From: Mycobacterium alsense
GTDB taxonomy: Bacteria > Actinomycetota > Actinomycetes > Mycobacteriales > Mycobacteriaceae
NCBI RefSeq assembly: GCF_002086635.1
Contig: NZ_MVHD01000018.1
Coordinates: 1 to 64,000 of the forward strand
Direction: 5' to 3'
DNA: 64,000 nucleotides
The position numbers and the translations under genes are program-made. Below the pieces are notes generated by a model. That model ran no database searches and was not told where the DNA came from. It worked only from the letters and a program-made list of their open reading frames with translations. Positions 1 to 10,428 of this stretch are shown one piece after another. Numbering within the stretch: position 1 is the stretch's first letter; the number at the start of each line of letters is the position of its first letter.

Positions 1-77
1 AAGGGTTCGAGGACATCATCCCAGCTCAGCGATCCTCAAAAGGCTCGACACGCCCCGACTTTTTCAGGTCGAAGTAG
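1..77 (+). CDS. Possible 3' end of an upstream gene (partial)
   Basis: An open frame runs from base 3 to a TAG stop at 75-77, encoding a 24-residue tail ending FFRSK. In M. tuberculosis the gene convergent with fadE20 is Rv2723, a TerC-family membrane protein on this strand, so the orientation and stop position fit its C-terminus. The piece is too short to recognise by itself and its last codons are less GC-rich than typical here. It may simply be non-coding. Confidence 0.25.
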   Translation, partial: GFEDIIPAQRSSKGSTRPDFFRSK

Positions 78-141
78 CTAGTGGCCGCGGCGCCCCGTAG
101 GAGACGGTGGCCGCGATTGTGGTTGCGCGGCAACGGGATTG

Positions 142-1302
142 CTAGACACCCAGGCTGCGGCCGACGATTTCCTTCATGATCTCGGTCGTGCCGCCGTAGA
201 TGGTCTGCACCCGAGCGTCGAGATAGGCTCGGGCCACAGGGTATTCGCGCATGTAGCCGTAGCCGCCGTGCAGCTGCAGGCAGCGGTCGATCAGGTGCAC
301 CTGCTTCTCGGTGGAATACCACTTGGCCATCGCGGCCTGTTCGGCCGTCAGCTTTCCGTCCAGGTGCAGGCGAATGAACTCATCGACCATGATGCGCACC
401 ACGGTGGCCTCGGTGGCCAGCTCGGCGAGCACGAACCGGCTGTTCTGGAAGCTGCCGATCGGCTTGCCAAAAGCTTTGCGCTCCTTGGTGTATTGCAGCG
501 TCTCCTCGAGCACCTGCTCCATGGCGGCGGCGGCCATGATGGCGATGTTGATCCGCTCCTGGGGCAGGTTGCGCATGAGGTAGATGAAGCCCATGCCCTC
601 CTCGCCCAGGAGGTTTTCGGTCGGCACGTGCACGTCGGTGAAAGACAGCTCGGCGGTGTCCTGGGCGTCCAGCCCGATCTTGTCGAGGTGGCGGCCCCGT
701 TCGAAGCCCTCCATGCCACGTTCGACGACGAGCAGCGAGAAGCCCTGGGCGCCCTTGTCGGGGTCGGTCTGGGCCACCACGATCACGAGGTCGGAGTTGA
801 TCCCGTTGGTAATGAACGTCTTTGCCCCGTTGAGGACGTAGTGGTCGCCCTCCTTGACCGCCCGGGTCTTGATGCCCTGCAAGTCGCTGCCGGTTCCGGG
901 CTCGGTCATCGCGATCGCGGTGATCAGCTCGCCGGTGCAGAACTTGGGCAACCAGCGCTGCTTTTGCTCGTCGGTGGCCAGGTCGAGCAGGTAGGGCGCG
1001 ACGATGTCGTTGTGCAGGCCGAAGCCGATCCCGCTGTAGCGCCCGGCGGTGGTTTCCTCGGTGATGATCGTGTTGTACCGGAAGTCGGGGTTGCCGCCGC
1101 CGCCGTACTCTTCGGGCACGGCCATGCCCAAAAAGCCCTGCTTGCCCGCCTCGAGCCACACGTCGCGGTCGACGATCTTGGCCTTTTCCCATTCGGCGTG
1201 GTAGGGCGCCACGTGGCGGTCGAGGAAGCTGCGGTAGGACTCACGGAACAAGTCGTGCTCGGGCTCGAAAAGTGTGCGCTGGTACTTGACGGCACCACTC
1301 AT
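142..1302 (-). CDS. fadE20: Acyl-CoA dehydrogenase, FadE20-like
   Basis: A 386-residue flavin acyl-CoA dehydrogenase of normal family length that would catalyse alpha,beta-desaturation of an acyl-CoA in beta-oxidation. Family signatures are visible: MTEPGTGSDL in the middle domain, a RKAFG..IGSFQ segment, and near the C-terminus LHGGYGYM followed by IYGGTTEI. An upstream in-frame start would add 15 residues, but the ATG at 1300-1302 is preceded by GGAGGT at good spacing and gives MSGAVKYQRTLF. The order fadE20-hflX-dapF-miaA matches M. tuberculosis Rv2724c-Rv2727c. A TetR-type palindrome lies about 50 bp upstream, so it is probably controlled separately from hflX. Substrate chain length is not readable from sequence. 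Confidence 0.93.
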   Translation of the reverse strand: MSGAVKYQRTLFEPEHDLFRESYRSFLDRHVAPYHAEWEKAKIVDRDVWLEAGKQGFLGMAVPEEYGGGGNPDFRYNTIITEETTAGRYSGIGFGLHNDIVAPYLLDLATDEQKQRWLPKFCTGELITAIAMTEPGTGSDLQGIKTRAVKEGDHYVLNGAKTFITNGINSDLVIVVAQTDPDKGAQGFSLLVVERGMEGFERGRHLDKIGLDAQDTAELSFTDVHVPTENLLGEEGMGFIYLMRNLPQERINIAIMAAAAMEQVLEETLQYTKERKAFGKPIGSFQNSRFVLAELATEATVVRIMVDEFIRLHLDGKLTAEQAAMAKWYSTEKQVHLIDRCLQLHGGYGYMREYPVARAYLDARVQTIYGGTTEIMKEIVGRSLGV

Positions 1303-1352
1303 GGATGACCTCCGCTGACTTTCGCCGAATGGGACTGTTTCGCCCAAGATAT

Positions 1353-1370
1353 ACCAACCAGCCGGTTGGT
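1353..1370. promoter_or_regulatory. TetR-type operator candidate upstream of fadE20
   Basis: ACCAACC-N4-GGTTGGT is a perfect 7-bp inverted repeat with a 4-bp spacer, 51 bp before the fadE20 ATG. This arrangement is typical of operators of TetR-family repressors of mycobacterial fatty-acid genes. No adjacent TetR gene is present here, so the cognate regulator would be encoded elsewhere. Confidence 0.65.
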
Positions 1371-1518
1371 CGGCATTTGGCGGGGTCAGGCCGGGCGCGA
1401 CGCGTCAGCGCCCCCGCGACCCGCGACACCGCACCGCCACCGCACCGACGCACGGGACACGGCGATGCGGGCGTGCGTGGTCGCAGTCTCGGGGCGCGGC
1501 GCGCCCTCGGCGGCTCGT

Positions 1519-2949
1519 CTAGTCGGCGGCGAACTCGCGCAGCGCGGCGGCCAGCGCCATCGGGACGCGGGCGCGGATGCGGGTGCCGTCGGCGTCGTGT
1601 TCCTCCCGTTGGACGCGTCCCCCGGCGTGCAGCCGGGCGACCAGGTCGCCACGGTCGTACGGGATCACCACGTCCACGGCGGTTTCCGTGGGTGCCGCGA
1701 GCTCGGCGATCCGCCGCTGCAGGGCGTCGATGCCCTCGCCGGTGCGCGCGGAGACGAACACGGCGCCGGGCAGCCCGTGGCGGAGCTTGGCCAGCGCCAG
1801 GTCGCTGGCGGCGTCGACCTTGTTGACCACCAACAGCTCGGGGGGCGGATCACCGCTACGGTCCGCGATCACCTCGGAGATCACCTGGCGTACCGCGTTG
1901 ATCTGGGCCATGGGGTTGACGTCGGAGCCGTCGACGACGTGCACCAGCAGGTCGGCGTCGACGACCTCCTCCAGGGTCGAGCGGAACGCCTCGACCAGCT
2001 GGGTGGGCAGGTGGCGCACGAACCCGACCGTGTCGGTGAGCACGAACGGGCGGCCGTTCACGAGTTCGGCGCGCCGCGTGGTGGGTTCGAGGGTGGCGAA
2101 CAGCGCGTCCTGCACCAGCACACCGGCCCCGGTCAGCGCGTTGAGCAGGCTGGATTTCCCGGCGTTGGTGTAGCCGACGATCGCGATCGACGGGATGTCG
2201 CTGTGCAGCCGACGGCTGCGCTGCGTGTCGCGGGCCTGCTTCATGCCCTTGATCTCGCGGCGCAGCTTGGCCATCCGCTCGCGGATGCGCCGCCGGTCGG
2301 TCTCGATCTTGGTCTCACCGGGACCGCGCAGGCCCACCCCGCCGCCGCTGCCGCCGGCGCGGCCGCCGGCCTGCCGCGACATCGACTCACCCCAGCCGCG
2401 CAGCCGCGGCAGCATGTACTCCATCTGGGCCAGCGATACCTGGGCCTTGCCCTCCCGGCTGGTGGCGTGCTGGGCGAAGATGTCCAGAATCAGCGCGGTG
2501 CGGTCGATCACCTTGACCTTCACGGCCTTCTCCAGCGCGGTCAGCTGCGCCGGGGACAGTTCGCCGTCGCAGATGACGGTATCCGCGCCGGTCGCCACGA
2601 CCACCTCGCGAAGTTCGGCCGCCTTGCCCGAGCCGATGTAGGTCGACGGGTCCGGCTTGTCGCGGCGCTGGATGAGCCCCTCGAGCACCTGCGAGCCGGC
2701 GGTTTCGGCCAGCGCGGCCAGCTCGGCCATGCTGGCCTGGTTGTCGGCGGCGCTGCCTTCGGTCCACACGCCCACCAGCACGACGCGTTCCAGCCGCAGC
2801 TGGCGGTACTCGACCTCGGAGACGTCGGCGAGTTCGGTGGACAGCCCGGCGACGCGGCGCAGCGCCGAGCGCTCTTCGAGGGCGAGTTCGCCCGCACTGA
2901 GCTCGAGATCGGTAAAGGGAGTCTCGGGATGTGTCTCGGGATTCGTCAT
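1519..2949 (-). CDS. hflX: Ribosome-associated GTPase HflX
   Basis: About 476 residues. The order is the N-terminal HflX domain, the glycine-rich linker GGSGGGVGLRGPGE, then a TRAFAC-class G domain with P-loop GYTNAGKSS (about residue 260), switch II DTVG, NKVD specificity motif and a VSA G5 loop. HflX proteins bind 50S subunits and split stalled or hibernating ribosomes using GTP/ATP; in mycobacteria this is linked to macrolide tolerance and hypoxic growth. The start is taken as the ATG at 2947-2949; a TTG two codons upstream would add two residues, and neither has a clear ribosome binding site. It lies in the same direction as dapF with a 64-bp gap. Confidence 0.95.
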   Translation of the reverse strand: MTNPETHPETPFTDLELSAGELALEERSALRRVAGLSTELADVSEVEYRQLRLERVVLVGVWTEGSAADNQASMAELAALAETAGSQVLEGLIQRRDKPDPSTYIGSGKAAELREVVVATGADTVICDGELSPAQLTALEKAVKVKVIDRTALILDIFAQHATSREGKAQVSLAQMEYMLPRLRGWGESMSRQAGGRAGGSGGGVGLRGPGETKIETDRRRIRERMAKLRREIKGMKQARDTQRSRRLHSDIPSIAIVGYTNAGKSSLLNALTGAGVLVQDALFATLEPTTRRAELVNGRPFVLTDTVGFVRHLPTQLVEAFRSTLEEVVDADLLVHVVDGSDVNPMAQINAVRQVISEVIADRSGDPPPELLVVNKVDAASDLALAKLRHGLPGAVFVSARTGEGIDALQRRIAELAAPTETAVDVVIPYDRGDLVARLHAGGRVQREEHDADGTRIRARVPMALAAALREFAAD

Positions 2950-3013
2950 AGGCAACTAGCAATAGTGCACGCGGAAGCGGTGTCGCGCACCTGATTTAAC
3001 GCCCGGTTCAACG

Positions 3014-3892
3014 TCACTGTGCGCGCCACCATTCCTCGCTGATCTCGCCGCGGGCCACCAGCACCGACGGCCCGCGCAGGTAGCTGGTGGCGTCGGTGAT
3101 GGTCACCACGACGTCGCCGCCGGGCACGCTCACGGCGAGCGTGCCGGTGTCGGCGCCGGCATCGGCCAGCGCGGCGACGGCGGCCGCGACCGTCCCGGTG
3201 CCGCAGGAGCGGGTCTCCCCCACCCCGCGCTCGTGCACCCGCATCCGCACCGCGCCCCCGTCCGAGCCCCAGGCCGGCGACGTCAGCACCTCGACGTTGA
3301 CGCCGTGGGGGAACTGGGCGTGGTCGAATTCCACCGGCGCGCCCACGTCCAGGGCCGCGAGCTGTTCGGCGCTCAGCCGCGGGTCCACACACGCCAGGTG
3401 CGGGTTGCCCACGTCGACGGCCAGGCCGGTGAACCGCCGGCCCCCGACCACCGCCTGCCCGCTGCCGACCCGGTTGGCCTTGCCCATGTCGACGGTGACG
3501 TCGGCGTCGGTGTCGCCGGCGTGGTGCAGCGTGACCGGTCGCGCGCCGGCCAGCGACCCGACGACGAACTCGTCGCGGGATTCCAGCCCGGTGGCCCGCA
3601 GGTAGTGCGCGAACACCCGCGCTCCGTTGCCGCACATCTGTGCGGTCGACCCGTCGGCGTTGCGGTAGTCCATGTACCAGTCGCTCACGCCGACGCCGTC
3701 GGGCAGGCGGTCGAGCACGCCCACCCGCTGGGCGGCGCGCGCGGTCGTGATCCGCAGCACCCCGTCGGCGCCCAGACCGCGGCGCCGGTCGCACAGCGCG
3801 GCCACGCGGGCGGCGGTCAGCGTCAGCTCCGCGTCGAGGTCGGGCAGGAGCACGAAGTCGTTCTGCGTGCCGTGCCCCTTGGCGAAAATCAT
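3014..3892 (-). CDS. dapF: Diaminopimelate epimerase DapF
   Basis: A 292-residue PLP-independent racemase converting LL- to meso-diaminopimelate for lysine and peptidoglycan synthesis. The two catalytic cysteines lie in the expected motifs: Cys87 in MCGNGAR and Cys230 in SCGTGT. The N-terminus [13 protein letters not shown] matches the family start. It sits 15 bp downstream of miaA in the same direction, suggesting co-transcription. The other lysine-branch genes dapA and dapB occur elsewhere in this window. Confidence 0.96.
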   Translation of the reverse strand: MIFAKGHGTQNDFVLLPDLDAELTLTAARVAALCDRRRGLGADGVLRITTARAAQRVGVLDRLPDGVGVSDWYMDYRNADGSTAQMCGNGARVFAHYLRATGLESRDEFVVGSLAGARPVTLHHAGDTDADVTVDMGKANRVGSGQAVVGGRRFTGLAVDVGNPHLACVDPRLSAEQLAALDVGAPVEFDHAQFPHGVNVEVLTSPAWGSDGGAVRMRVHERGVGETRSCGTGTVAAAVAALADAGADTGTLAVSVPGGDVVVTITDATSYLRGPSVLVARGEISEEWWRAQ

Positions 3893-3907
3893 GCGGAAAT
3901 CACCAGT

Positions 3908-4843
3908 TCAGGATACGTCCCGCCAGGCCCGCACCGCCTCCGCGACGACGTCGGCGCGGTCGGCGGGGTCGAGCCAGCGGATGCGGTGGTCGCGGCGGAA
4001 CCACGACCGCTGCCGCCGCACGTAGCGTCGGGTGGCGACGAACGTCGGCTCCCGCGCGCCGTCGCCGTTTCCGCCCGCGTCCAAGTCGGCGATCACCTGG
4101 GCGTAGCCGACCGCGCGCGGGGCGGTGACCCCGTCGCGCAGGCCCTCGCGCAGCAGGCCGCGCACCTCGTCGACCAGGCCCCGGTCGAACATCGCCTCGG
4201 TGCGCCGGGCCAACTTTTCGTCCAGAAGTGCCGTCTCGCAATCCAACCCGATGATGACGGTGTCCCAGCGCGGCGCGCCGATGCGCGGCGCGGACGCGGC
4301 GAACGGCTGCCCCGTGAGTTCGACGACCTCGAGGGCCCGCACCGTGCGCCGTCCGTCGGTGGGCAGGATCGCCGCGGCCGCGGCCGGGTCGCGGCGGGCC
4401 AGCTCGGCGTGCAACCTGCCCACCCCGACCTCGGCGAGCCGCCGCTCCCAGCGCGCCCGCACCGCGGGGTCGGTCGCGGGAAACTCCCAGTCGTCGAGCA
4501 GGGACTGGATGTAGAGCATCGAGCCGCCCACGATCACCGGCAGCGCGCCGCGGGCGGCGATCGCTTCGACGTCGGCGGCGGCGGCCCGCTGATAGCGGGC
4601 GACGGTGGCGGTCTCGGTGACGTCCAGCACGTCGAGCTGGTGGTGCGGAATGCCGCGGCGCGCCTGCACGGGCAGCTTGGCGGTGCCGATGTCCATACCC
4701 CGATACAGCTGCATCGCGTCGGCGTTGACGATTTCCACGTCGATGCCCAGCCGTTCCGCCCGCTCCGCGACGTCGAGCGCCAGTTCCGACTTGCCGGTAC
4801 CGGTGGGCCCGACGATCGCCATCGGTCGCACGGCGCGGCTCAC
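3908..4843 (-). CDS. miaA: tRNA dimethylallyltransferase MiaA
   Basis: A 311-residue enzyme that transfers a dimethylallyl group to A37 of tRNAs reading UNN codons, producing the i6A37 substrate for MiaB (encoded at 8843-10384). The P-loop GPTGTGKS is at residues 12-19, followed by the [17 protein letters not shown] segment and a DTVIIGLD strand. It overlaps the upstream gene by 4 bp, indicating translational coupling, and is followed closely by dapF. Confidence 0.96.
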   Translation of the reverse strand: MSRAVRPMAIVGPTGTGKSELALDVAERAERLGIDVEIVNADAMQLYRGMDIGTAKLPVQARRGIPHHQLDVLDVTETATVARYQRAAAADVEAIAARGALPVIVGGSMLYIQSLLDDWEFPATDPAVRARWERRLAEVGVGRLHAELARRDPAAAAAILPTDGRRTVRALEVVELTGQPFAASAPRIGAPRWDTVIIGLDCETALLDEKLARRTEAMFDRGLVDEVRGLLREGLRDGVTAPRAVGYAQVIADLDAGGNGDGAREPTFVATRRYVRRQRSWFRRDHRIRWLDPADRADVVAEAVRAWRDVS

Positions 4844-5538
4844 AGCTGCCAGACGCCGGCGAAGTAGCCCACGCCGTACGGCGCGCCCCGGTAGAGCTCC
4901 TTGGCCGACCGCGGCCCCGGCCCGGCGAGGCCCGCCAGCGCCTGGAACGCGACCCGCCCGCCGATCTGCGGCGGCAGCCCGGCCAGCGCGGCGGCGTCGC
5001 CGTTGGCCAGCGCGTCGTCCAGCGCCAGTTGCACCCCGGCGTCATCCGGCCGGTAGCCGCCGGGGGCGGCCGGTGTGAGGGTGTTCGCGCCGTCGGCCAC
5101 GACCAGGACCCCGACGGGCTCCGGCAGCCGTTCGATCTCGGCGCGCAGCCGCCGGCCGCGGGCCAGCGCGGCCTCGGCGTCGTGGTCGCAGCGGTAGACG
5201 CGGACCTGCGCGCTGCCCTCCGGCCGGGCCCGGCCCCGCACCCACGCCGCCAGCAGCGCGCACACCGGCAATTCGACCGGCGCGTCGGCGCCGTCCAGCG
5301 CCCGCGGCGAGAGCCCCACTCGCAGGTCGGCGCCGAACCCGGCGAAGGTGCCGGCCGGCCCGTCGGGTTCGAACGCCTCGTCGGCGCGGCCCGCGCCCAC
5401 GGCCACCCAGCGCGGTGGCAGCAGGGCGGCCGCGGCCAGCACCGCGGCGGTCAGGTCGGCGACCTCGGCGGCGGCCGTCCCCGCGAGCTCGGGAACGAGC
5501 AGCGGCGTCGAGGGAACGATCGCGATGGTGCCCAGCAC
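4840..5538 (-). CDS. Class III extradiol dioxygenase (LigB-like) family protein, Rv2728c-like
   Basis: About 232 residues, alanine- and glycine-rich, beginning GTG with [19 protein letters not shown]. The position directly before miaA matches M. tuberculosis Rv2728c, a conserved alanine-rich protein. The N-terminal strand and the [11 protein letters not shown] segment recall class III extradiol dioxygenase subunit B-like proteins, but I cannot verify the metal ligands, so the catalytic role is uncertain. A TTG six codons upstream is a weaker alternative start. The stop overlaps the miaA start (ATGA). Confidence 0.82.
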   Translation of the reverse strand: MLGTIAIVPSTPLLVPELAGTAAAEVADLTAAVLAAAALLPPRWVAVGAGRADEAFEPDGPAGTFAGFGADLRVGLSPRALDGADAPVELPVCALLAAWVRGRARPEGSAQVRVYRCDHDAEAALARGRRLRAEIERLPEPVGVLVVADGANTLTPAAPGGYRPDDAGVQLALDDALANGDAAALAGLPPQIGGRVAFQALAGLAGPGPRSAKELYRGAPYGVGYFAGVWQL

Positions 5539-5577
5539 GTGACCAAACTTAGCCAAGGCGCACGGGGTCGGACGGGG

Positions 5578-6549
5578 CTAGGTGATGGTCCGGCTTCCCT
5601 CGGACGCGGCCGGGGCCACGTCCCAGCGGCGACCGCCGTCGGGCAGGGTCGCGCGGCGCACGGCCGCCAGCACGTCGCGCCCCGTGCCCGCCGCCATCGA
5701 CGCGGCCTCCCCGCGCGCCAGGGCGACCGTGGCGACGATCACCATCGCCACCGCGGCGACCAGGACGATCGACTCGGGGCCCCTGGCGTTCAGCGTCTCG
5801 TCGAGCACCATGACCCCCAGCACGCCGGCCACCACCGGCTTGCACACGGTCATCGTCGGCAACGACGCGGTCAGCGCCCCGGCCCGAAAGGCCGATTGCT
5901 GGAAGATCATCCCGCACAACGCCGCCGCCAGCCAGGGGTAGAACTCGGGCGCGGCCAGCACGGCGCCCAGCCCCCCTTCGAGCACCTCGACGACGCCCTT
6001 GGTCAACACCGCGAACAGCGCCAACGACGACCCCGCCACCACGGCCAGCAGCGCGGCCGCGATCGGACGCCCCGACCAGATCCGCGCCGCCAGGACGCAC
6101 ACCACCAACGCCGGGCCCAGCACCACGGCCACCACGATCCACGTCGACCACGGCGCCCGGTGGTGTCCGGCCGTCGGGTCGCCGACGACGACGACCAACG
6201 CCAGCGCGGCCGCCAGCGCGAACGCCCACAGCCACTCCCAGCGGGTGACCCGGTGTTTGGTCAGCCGCGCGTAGATCGGCAGCGCGAACAGCAGGGCGGT
6301 CACCTGCAGCGCCGTCACGAGCACCACCGACCCCCATGCCAGGGCCGCGGCCTGCAGGCTGTAGTTGGTCACCGCCGCCGCGCCGCCCAGCCACCACCGC
6401 TTGTCGCGCAGCGACATGCGGAACAGCTCGAGGTGGCCGACCTCTTTGTCGGTGATCTCCTGCGCGGAGCGCTGCCGGATGACATCGCCGCACGCGGAGG
6501 CCAGCGCTGCGCACAAGGCGATCAGCGCCGCGATGTCAACTTTCGTCAT
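5578..6549 (-). CDS. DMT-superfamily multi-spanning membrane protein, Rv2729c-like
   Basis: A 323-residue integral membrane protein with roughly 9-10 hydrophobic helices, in two halves, as in EamA/DMT-superfamily transporters. A positively charged loop ([10 protein letters not shown]) follows the first helix. The C-terminal 40 residues are polar and probably cytoplasmic. The locus matches Rv2729c. Substrate is unknown. It is the first gene of the minus-strand run towards fadE20, 39 bp from the LigB-like gene. Confidence 0.85.
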   Translation of the reverse strand: MTKVDIAALIALCAALASACGDVIRQRSAQEITDKEVGHLELFRMSLRDKRWWLGGAAAVTNYSLQAAALAWGSVVLVTALQVTALLFALPIYARLTKHRVTRWEWLWAFALAAALALVVVVGDPTAGHHRAPWSTWIVVAVVLGPALVVCVLAARIWSGRPIAAALLAVVAGSSLALFAVLTKGVVEVLEGGLGAVLAAPEFYPWLAAALCGMIFQQSAFRAGALTASLPTMTVCKPVVAGVLGVMVLDETLNARGPESIVLVAAVAMVIVATVALARGEAASMAAGTGRDVLAAVRRATLPDGGRRWDVAPAASEGSRTIT

Positions 6550-6890
6550 GGGAACCCCTCACCAGCGCTCCCCCCGAAATCCATGTGTACACGCGCCGTT
6601 TCATAACAGTTCACCGACCACTGTACGGGCCACGCCACGGCCGCCGTGGCCGTCGGCGACCGCAGCAAACTGATCGCCGGTGTCCGCCACGGTACCGGGC
6701 GGCGCGACGCCGCCCTATGGCCGAGGCGACGGTGGAATCGAAACGTTATCCGCCCGCGCCGGGCGTAACAGGTAGGCGCGTGCGACCGGCCAAGCTGCTT
6801 GAATACTGTTGGAGCCGGCCCGCGCGGGACACTCCCGCGCGAACGGTTCGCGGAAGTTTGCCGAAGGGGCAGAAGGGTGGTGACGAGCGC
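6550..6890. other. Divergent intergenic region, no gene
   Basis: This 341-bp stretch separates the divergent DMT-transporter and DUF349 genes. Open frames here have neither good starts nor coding character. A plus-strand -10-like TACTGT at 6804-6809 could serve the DUF349 gene, giving a leader of about 75 nt. A small palindrome TGTGTACAC lies at about 6583-6591, near the minus-strand start. No known regulatory RNA was recognised. Confidence 0.5.
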
Positions 6891-8225
6891 ATGACGGCCG
6901 ACCAGCCCGGGAGCCACGCTTCACCCAAGCCCGCGCCCCGTCCGGGGCCGCGTCCCGGGCCCCGGCCCGCGAGCCCTGGTCCGCGACCGCCCCACCCGCC
7001 GGCCCTGCACCCCGCCAGCGATCCGCACCGGTTCGGGCGCGTCGACGACGACGGCACGGTCTGGCTCATCAGCTCCGCCGGCGAGCGCGTCATCGGCTCC
7101 TGGCAGGCGGGCGACCGGGAGGCCGCGTTCGCCCACTTCGGGCGGCGCTTCGACGATCTGAGCACCGAAATCACCCTGATGGAGGAGCGGCTGGCCTCGG
7201 GCAGCGGGGATGCCCGCAAGATCAAGGCCAACGCGTCCGCGCTGTCGGAGACGTTGCCGACCGCCAGTGTGCTGGGCGACATCGACGCGCTCGCGGGCCG
7301 GCTGGCCAGCATTCTCGAGCACGCCGACACCGCCATCGCGGAAGACCGCTCCAAGCGCGTGGAGCACCGGGCCGCGCAGACCGCCCGCAAGGAAGCGCTG
7401 GCCGCCGAGGCCGAGGACCTGGCCGCCAACGCGACGCAATGGAAGGCTGCCGGAGACCGGCTGCGCGCCATCCTCGACGAGTGGAAGACGATCAGCGGCC
7501 TGGACCGCAAGGTCGACGACGCGTTGTGGAAGCGCTACTCGGCGGCCAGGGACGCGTTCAACCGGCGGCGCGGGGCTCACTTCGCCGAGCTGGACCGCGA
7601 GCGGTCGGGGGTACGCCAGGCGAAGGAACGCCTCTGCGAACGCGCCGAAGAGCTGTCCGACTCGACGGACTGGACCGCCACCAGCGCCGAGTTCCGCAAG
7701 CTGCTCAGCGAGTGGAAGGGCGCCGGGCGCACCACCCGGGAGGTCGACGACGCGCTGTGGCGCCGCTTCAAGGCCGCCCAGGATTGCTTCTTCAGTGCCC
7801 GCAACGCGGCGACGGCGGAAAAGGACGCCGAGTTCCGCGCCAATGCCACCGCCAAGGAGGCGCTGCTGGCCGAGGCGGAAAGGATCGACACCAGCAACCT
7901 GGACGCGGCCCGGGCGGCGCTGCGGTCGATCGCCGACAGATGGGACGCGATCGGCAAGGTGCCGCGGGAACGGTCGGCCGAGTTGGAGCGGCGCCTGCGC
8001 GCGGTCGAGAAGAAGGTGCGCGACGCCGGCGAGGCGGATTGGTCCGACCCCCAGGCGCAGGCCCGCGCCGAGCAGTTCCGCACGCGTGCCGAGCAGTACG
8101 AACAGCAGGCCCAGAAGGCGGCCGCAGCCGGCCGGACCAAGGACGCCGAGGAGGCCAAGGCCAATGCCGAACAGTGGCGGCAGTGGGCCGACGCGGCGGC
8201 CGAAGCGCTGACCCGCAAGACCTAG
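6891..8225 (+). CDS. DUF349 domain-containing protein, Rv2731-like
   Basis: 444 residues, matching the roughly 450-residue Rv2731. A proline-rich N-terminal tail with a [11 protein letters not shown] repeat (about residues 10-35) precedes a small domain ([23 protein letters not shown]), then helical DUF349 repeats, each with a W...L..EWK.....R..DD.LW.R pattern near residues 185-245 and 265-320, a third degenerate copy, and a charged coiled-coil tail. It is probably cytoplasmic. In other bacteria DUF349 proteins interact with nucleic acid or DNA-transport factors; the mycobacterial role is unknown. Start ATG 6891 follows GAAGGG. Confidence 0.85.
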   Translation: MTADQPGSHASPKPAPRPGPRPGPRPASPGPRPPHPPALHPASDPHRFGRVDDDGTVWLISSAGERVIGSWQAGDREAAFAHFGRRFDDLSTEITLMEERLASGSGDARKIKANASALSETLPTASVLGDIDALAGRLASILEHADTAIAEDRSKRVEHRAAQTARKEALAAEAEDLAANATQWKAAGDRLRAILDEWKTISGLDRKVDDALWKRYSAARDAFNRRRGAHFAELDRERSGVRQAKERLCERAEELSDSTDWTATSAEFRKLLSEWKGAGRTTREVDDALWRRFKAAQDCFFSARNAATAEKDAEFRANATAKEALLAEAERIDTSNLDAARAALRSIADRWDAIGKVPRERSAELERRLRAVEKKVRDAGEADWSDPQAQARAEQFRTRAEQYEQQAQKAAAAGRTKDAEEAKANAEQWRQWADAAAEALTRKT

Positions 8226-8243
8226 CCCGGGCCTGCGACACCG

Positions 8244-8855
8244 CTAGCTTTGATCGCGGCCTTCGCCCGGCGGCGCGGCATCCGGGTCATCCAGGCTCTC
8301 CAGCAGGGTCTTGGAGTGCTGCTCGGCGGCGACGCGGCGCCGCTGCTCCTCGGCCGCAAGTTGCACGATGGTGCGCGACCACACCACCCGGGCCCAGTGA
8401 AACGTCAACAGGATCAAGGTGATCCACGCGAGGAAAAGCCCGATCCCGGGTCCGGGATGCCCGGCGGCCACGGTCTGGCGCGACCAGACGGCCAGCAGCC
8501 CACAGGCCGACGCGATCGCCGAGCCCGCGAGCGCGATCCAGGCCAGCGCCCAGCGCCGGGTCAATAGCGCCAGCATCGAGAAGCCCACGCCGAACACCAG
8601 CGCCAGCCAGGTGAACACCCGCGACGGCAGGCCCACCGCGGCCGCGCCGGCGCCGTGGCTGGCGAACAGCACGTCCCATCCGCGCACGTGGCCGGTGTGC
8701 GGCAGGATGAACGAAGCCAGCAGCACGAACACCAGGATCGCGACCACCAAAGCCCTTGCGCCGGGGTCGATCTCGCGCCCCACCCGCCGCTCCGCGGCCT
8801 CGATTTCGCTGCGCAGCGCGTCGATGTCGGTGTGGTGTTTCTTCATCGTTGACAT
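8244..8855 (-). CDS. Four-helix membrane protein, Rv2732c-like
   Basis: 203 residues: a charged cytoplasmic N-terminus with a short coiled-coil ([20 protein letters not shown]), four hydrophobic helices between about residues 35 and 155, then a basic C-terminal tail. It overlaps the 3' end of miaB by 13 bp; an internal ATG at 8846 forms an ATGA coupling with the miaB stop and is an alternative start. The locus matches Rv2732c. Function is unknown. Confidence 0.82.
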   Translation of the reverse strand: MSTMKKHHTDIDALRSEIEAAERRVGREIDPGARALVVAILVFVLLASFILPHTGHVRGWDVLFASHGAGAAAVGLPSRVFTWLALVFGVGFSMLALLTRRWALAWIALAGSAIASACGLLAVWSRQTVAAGHPGPGIGLFLAWITLILLTFHWARVVWSRTIVQLAAEEQRRRVAAEQHSKTLLESLDDPDAAPPGEGRDQS

Positions 8856-10384
8856 CCCAGGGGTTCGAGCGGCTCGACGGTCGGCCCGACGGCGGGCATG
8901 CCGAGCCCGATCGTGCGCGGCCGCTGCCCGGCGGCGTGGGCGTCGCCCGCGCGCGTGCGCCGGTGGGTGAGGACGCCCGCGTCGGCGATCAGGTGGTGCG
9001 GCGCGGCCTCGGTGATCCTTGTCGTGACGATGTCGCCCGGCCGGACCGCGTCGCCGGGGGCCTCGACAGGTGCGAAGTGCACCAGCCGGCCGTCGCGCGA
9101 CCGCCCCGTCATGCGCGCCGTGCGGGTGTCCTTGCGTCCCTCGCCGGTGGCCACGAGGAGTTCGACGGTCTGCCCGATCAGCGCGCGGTTACCCGCCAGC
9201 GAGATCCGCTCCTGCAGGTCGACCAGCCGCTCATAGCGTTCCTGGACAACGGCTTTCGGCAGCTGCTCGGGCAGTTCGGCGGCCGGGGTGCCGGGCCGCT
9301 TGGAGTACTGGAAGGTGAACGCGGCCGCGAACCGGGCCTCCCGCACGACGTCGAGGGTGGCGGCGAAGTCCTCCTCGGTCTCGCCGGGAAACCCGACGAT
9401 CAGGTCGGTGGTGATCGCCGCGTGCGGCATGGCCGCCCGGACGCGCTCGATGATGCCCAGGTAGCGCTCGGCGCGGTAGGAGCGGCGCATCGCGCGCAGC
9501 ACCCGGTCGGATCCCGACTGCAGCGGCATGTGCAGCGCGGGGCACACGTTCGCCGTCTGCGCCATCGCCTCGATGACGTCGTCGGTGAACTCGGCCGGGT
9601 GCGGGGAGGTGAACCGCACCCGCTCCAGCCCGTCGATTTCGCCGCACGCGCGCAGCAACTCGGCGAACGCGCCGCGATCGCGGGGCAGGGCGGGGTCGGC
9701 GAAGGAAACGCCGTAGGCGTTGACGTTCTGGCCCAGCAGGGTGACTTCGAGCACGCCGTCGTCCACCAGCGAGCGGACCTCGGCCAGGATGTCGGCCGGG
9801 CTGCGGTCGACCTCCTTGCCGCGCAGCGACGGGACGATGCAGAAGGTGCAGCTGTTGTTGCACCCGACCGAGATGGAAACCCAGGCGGCGTAAGCCGATT
9901 CGCGGGCGCTGGGCAGCGACGACGGGAAGTGCTGCAGCGCCTCGGCGATTTCCACCTGCGCGACCCTGTTGTGCCGGGCGCGATCGAGCAGCGTCGGCAG
10001 CGACCCGATGTTGTGGGTGCCGAAGACGACGTCGACCCACGGCGCCCTGCGCAGCAGCGCGTCGCGGTCCTTTTGGGCCAGGCAGCCGCCGACCGCGATC
10101 TGCATGTCGGGGTTGCCGCGCTTGCGCGGGGCCAGGTGGCTGAGGTTGCCGTACAGCTTGTTGTCGGCGTTCTCCCGCACGGCGCAGGTGTTGAAGACCA
10201 CCACGTCGGCGTCTCCGAAATCGGCGCCGTCGGACGCCCGCCGGTAACCGGCGGCGTCCAGCAACCCCGCCAACCGCTCCGAGTCGTGGACGTTCATCTG
10301 GCAGCCGTAGGTGCGGACCTGGTAGGTGCGCGCGGGCGCGGCGCCCGCCGCGGCAGGGTCGTCCCGCGTCACCGTCGAAGTCAC
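8843..10384 (-). CDS. miaB: tRNA-2-methylthio-N6-dimethylallyladenosine synthase MiaB
   Basis: A 513-residue radical-SAM methylthiotransferase that converts i6A37 to ms2i6A37, acting after MiaA. The UPF0004 domain supplies Cys28, Cys67 and Cys101 for the auxiliary cluster. The radical-SAM motif is Cys175-x3-Cys179-x2-Cys182 in [12 protein letters not shown]. The C-terminal TRAM domain lies around residues 385-455. The GTG start gives [10 protein letters not shown]. It lies 44 bp downstream of recX in the same direction. Confidence 0.96.
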   Translation of the reverse strand: MTSTVTRDDPAAAGAAPARTYQVRTYGCQMNVHDSERLAGLLDAAGYRRASDGADFGDADVVVFNTCAVRENADNKLYGNLSHLAPRKRGNPDMQIAVGGCLAQKDRDALLRRAPWVDVVFGTHNIGSLPTLLDRARHNRVAQVEIAEALQHFPSSLPSARESAYAAWVSISVGCNNSCTFCIVPSLRGKEVDRSPADILAEVRSLVDDGVLEVTLLGQNVNAYGVSFADPALPRDRGAFAELLRACGEIDGLERVRFTSPHPAEFTDDVIEAMAQTANVCPALHMPLQSGSDRVLRAMRRSYRAERYLGIIERVRAAMPHAAITTDLIVGFPGETEEDFAATLDVVREARFAAAFTFQYSKRPGTPAAELPEQLPKAVVQERYERLVDLQERISLAGNRALIGQTVELLVATGEGRKDTRTARMTGRSRDGRLVHFAPVEAPGDAVRPGDIVTTRITEAAPHHLIADAGVLTHRRTRAGDAHAAGQRPRTIGLGMPAVGPTVEPLEPLGCQR

Positions 10385-10428
10385 GGGGCCATGGTACGGC
10401 GACCGCGGGTTCTCGGATTAACCCGCAG

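Noticed and set aside
139-1308. Long plus-strand open frame opposite the fadE20 gene
   Set aside because: It is a shadow of a real gene: composition follows codon positions of the minus-strand gene, with Val/Gly/Leu/His-rich low-complexity protein and no family resemblance. The same applies to the long opposite-strand frames over hflX, dapF, miaB, ftsK, hsdM and the carboxylase.
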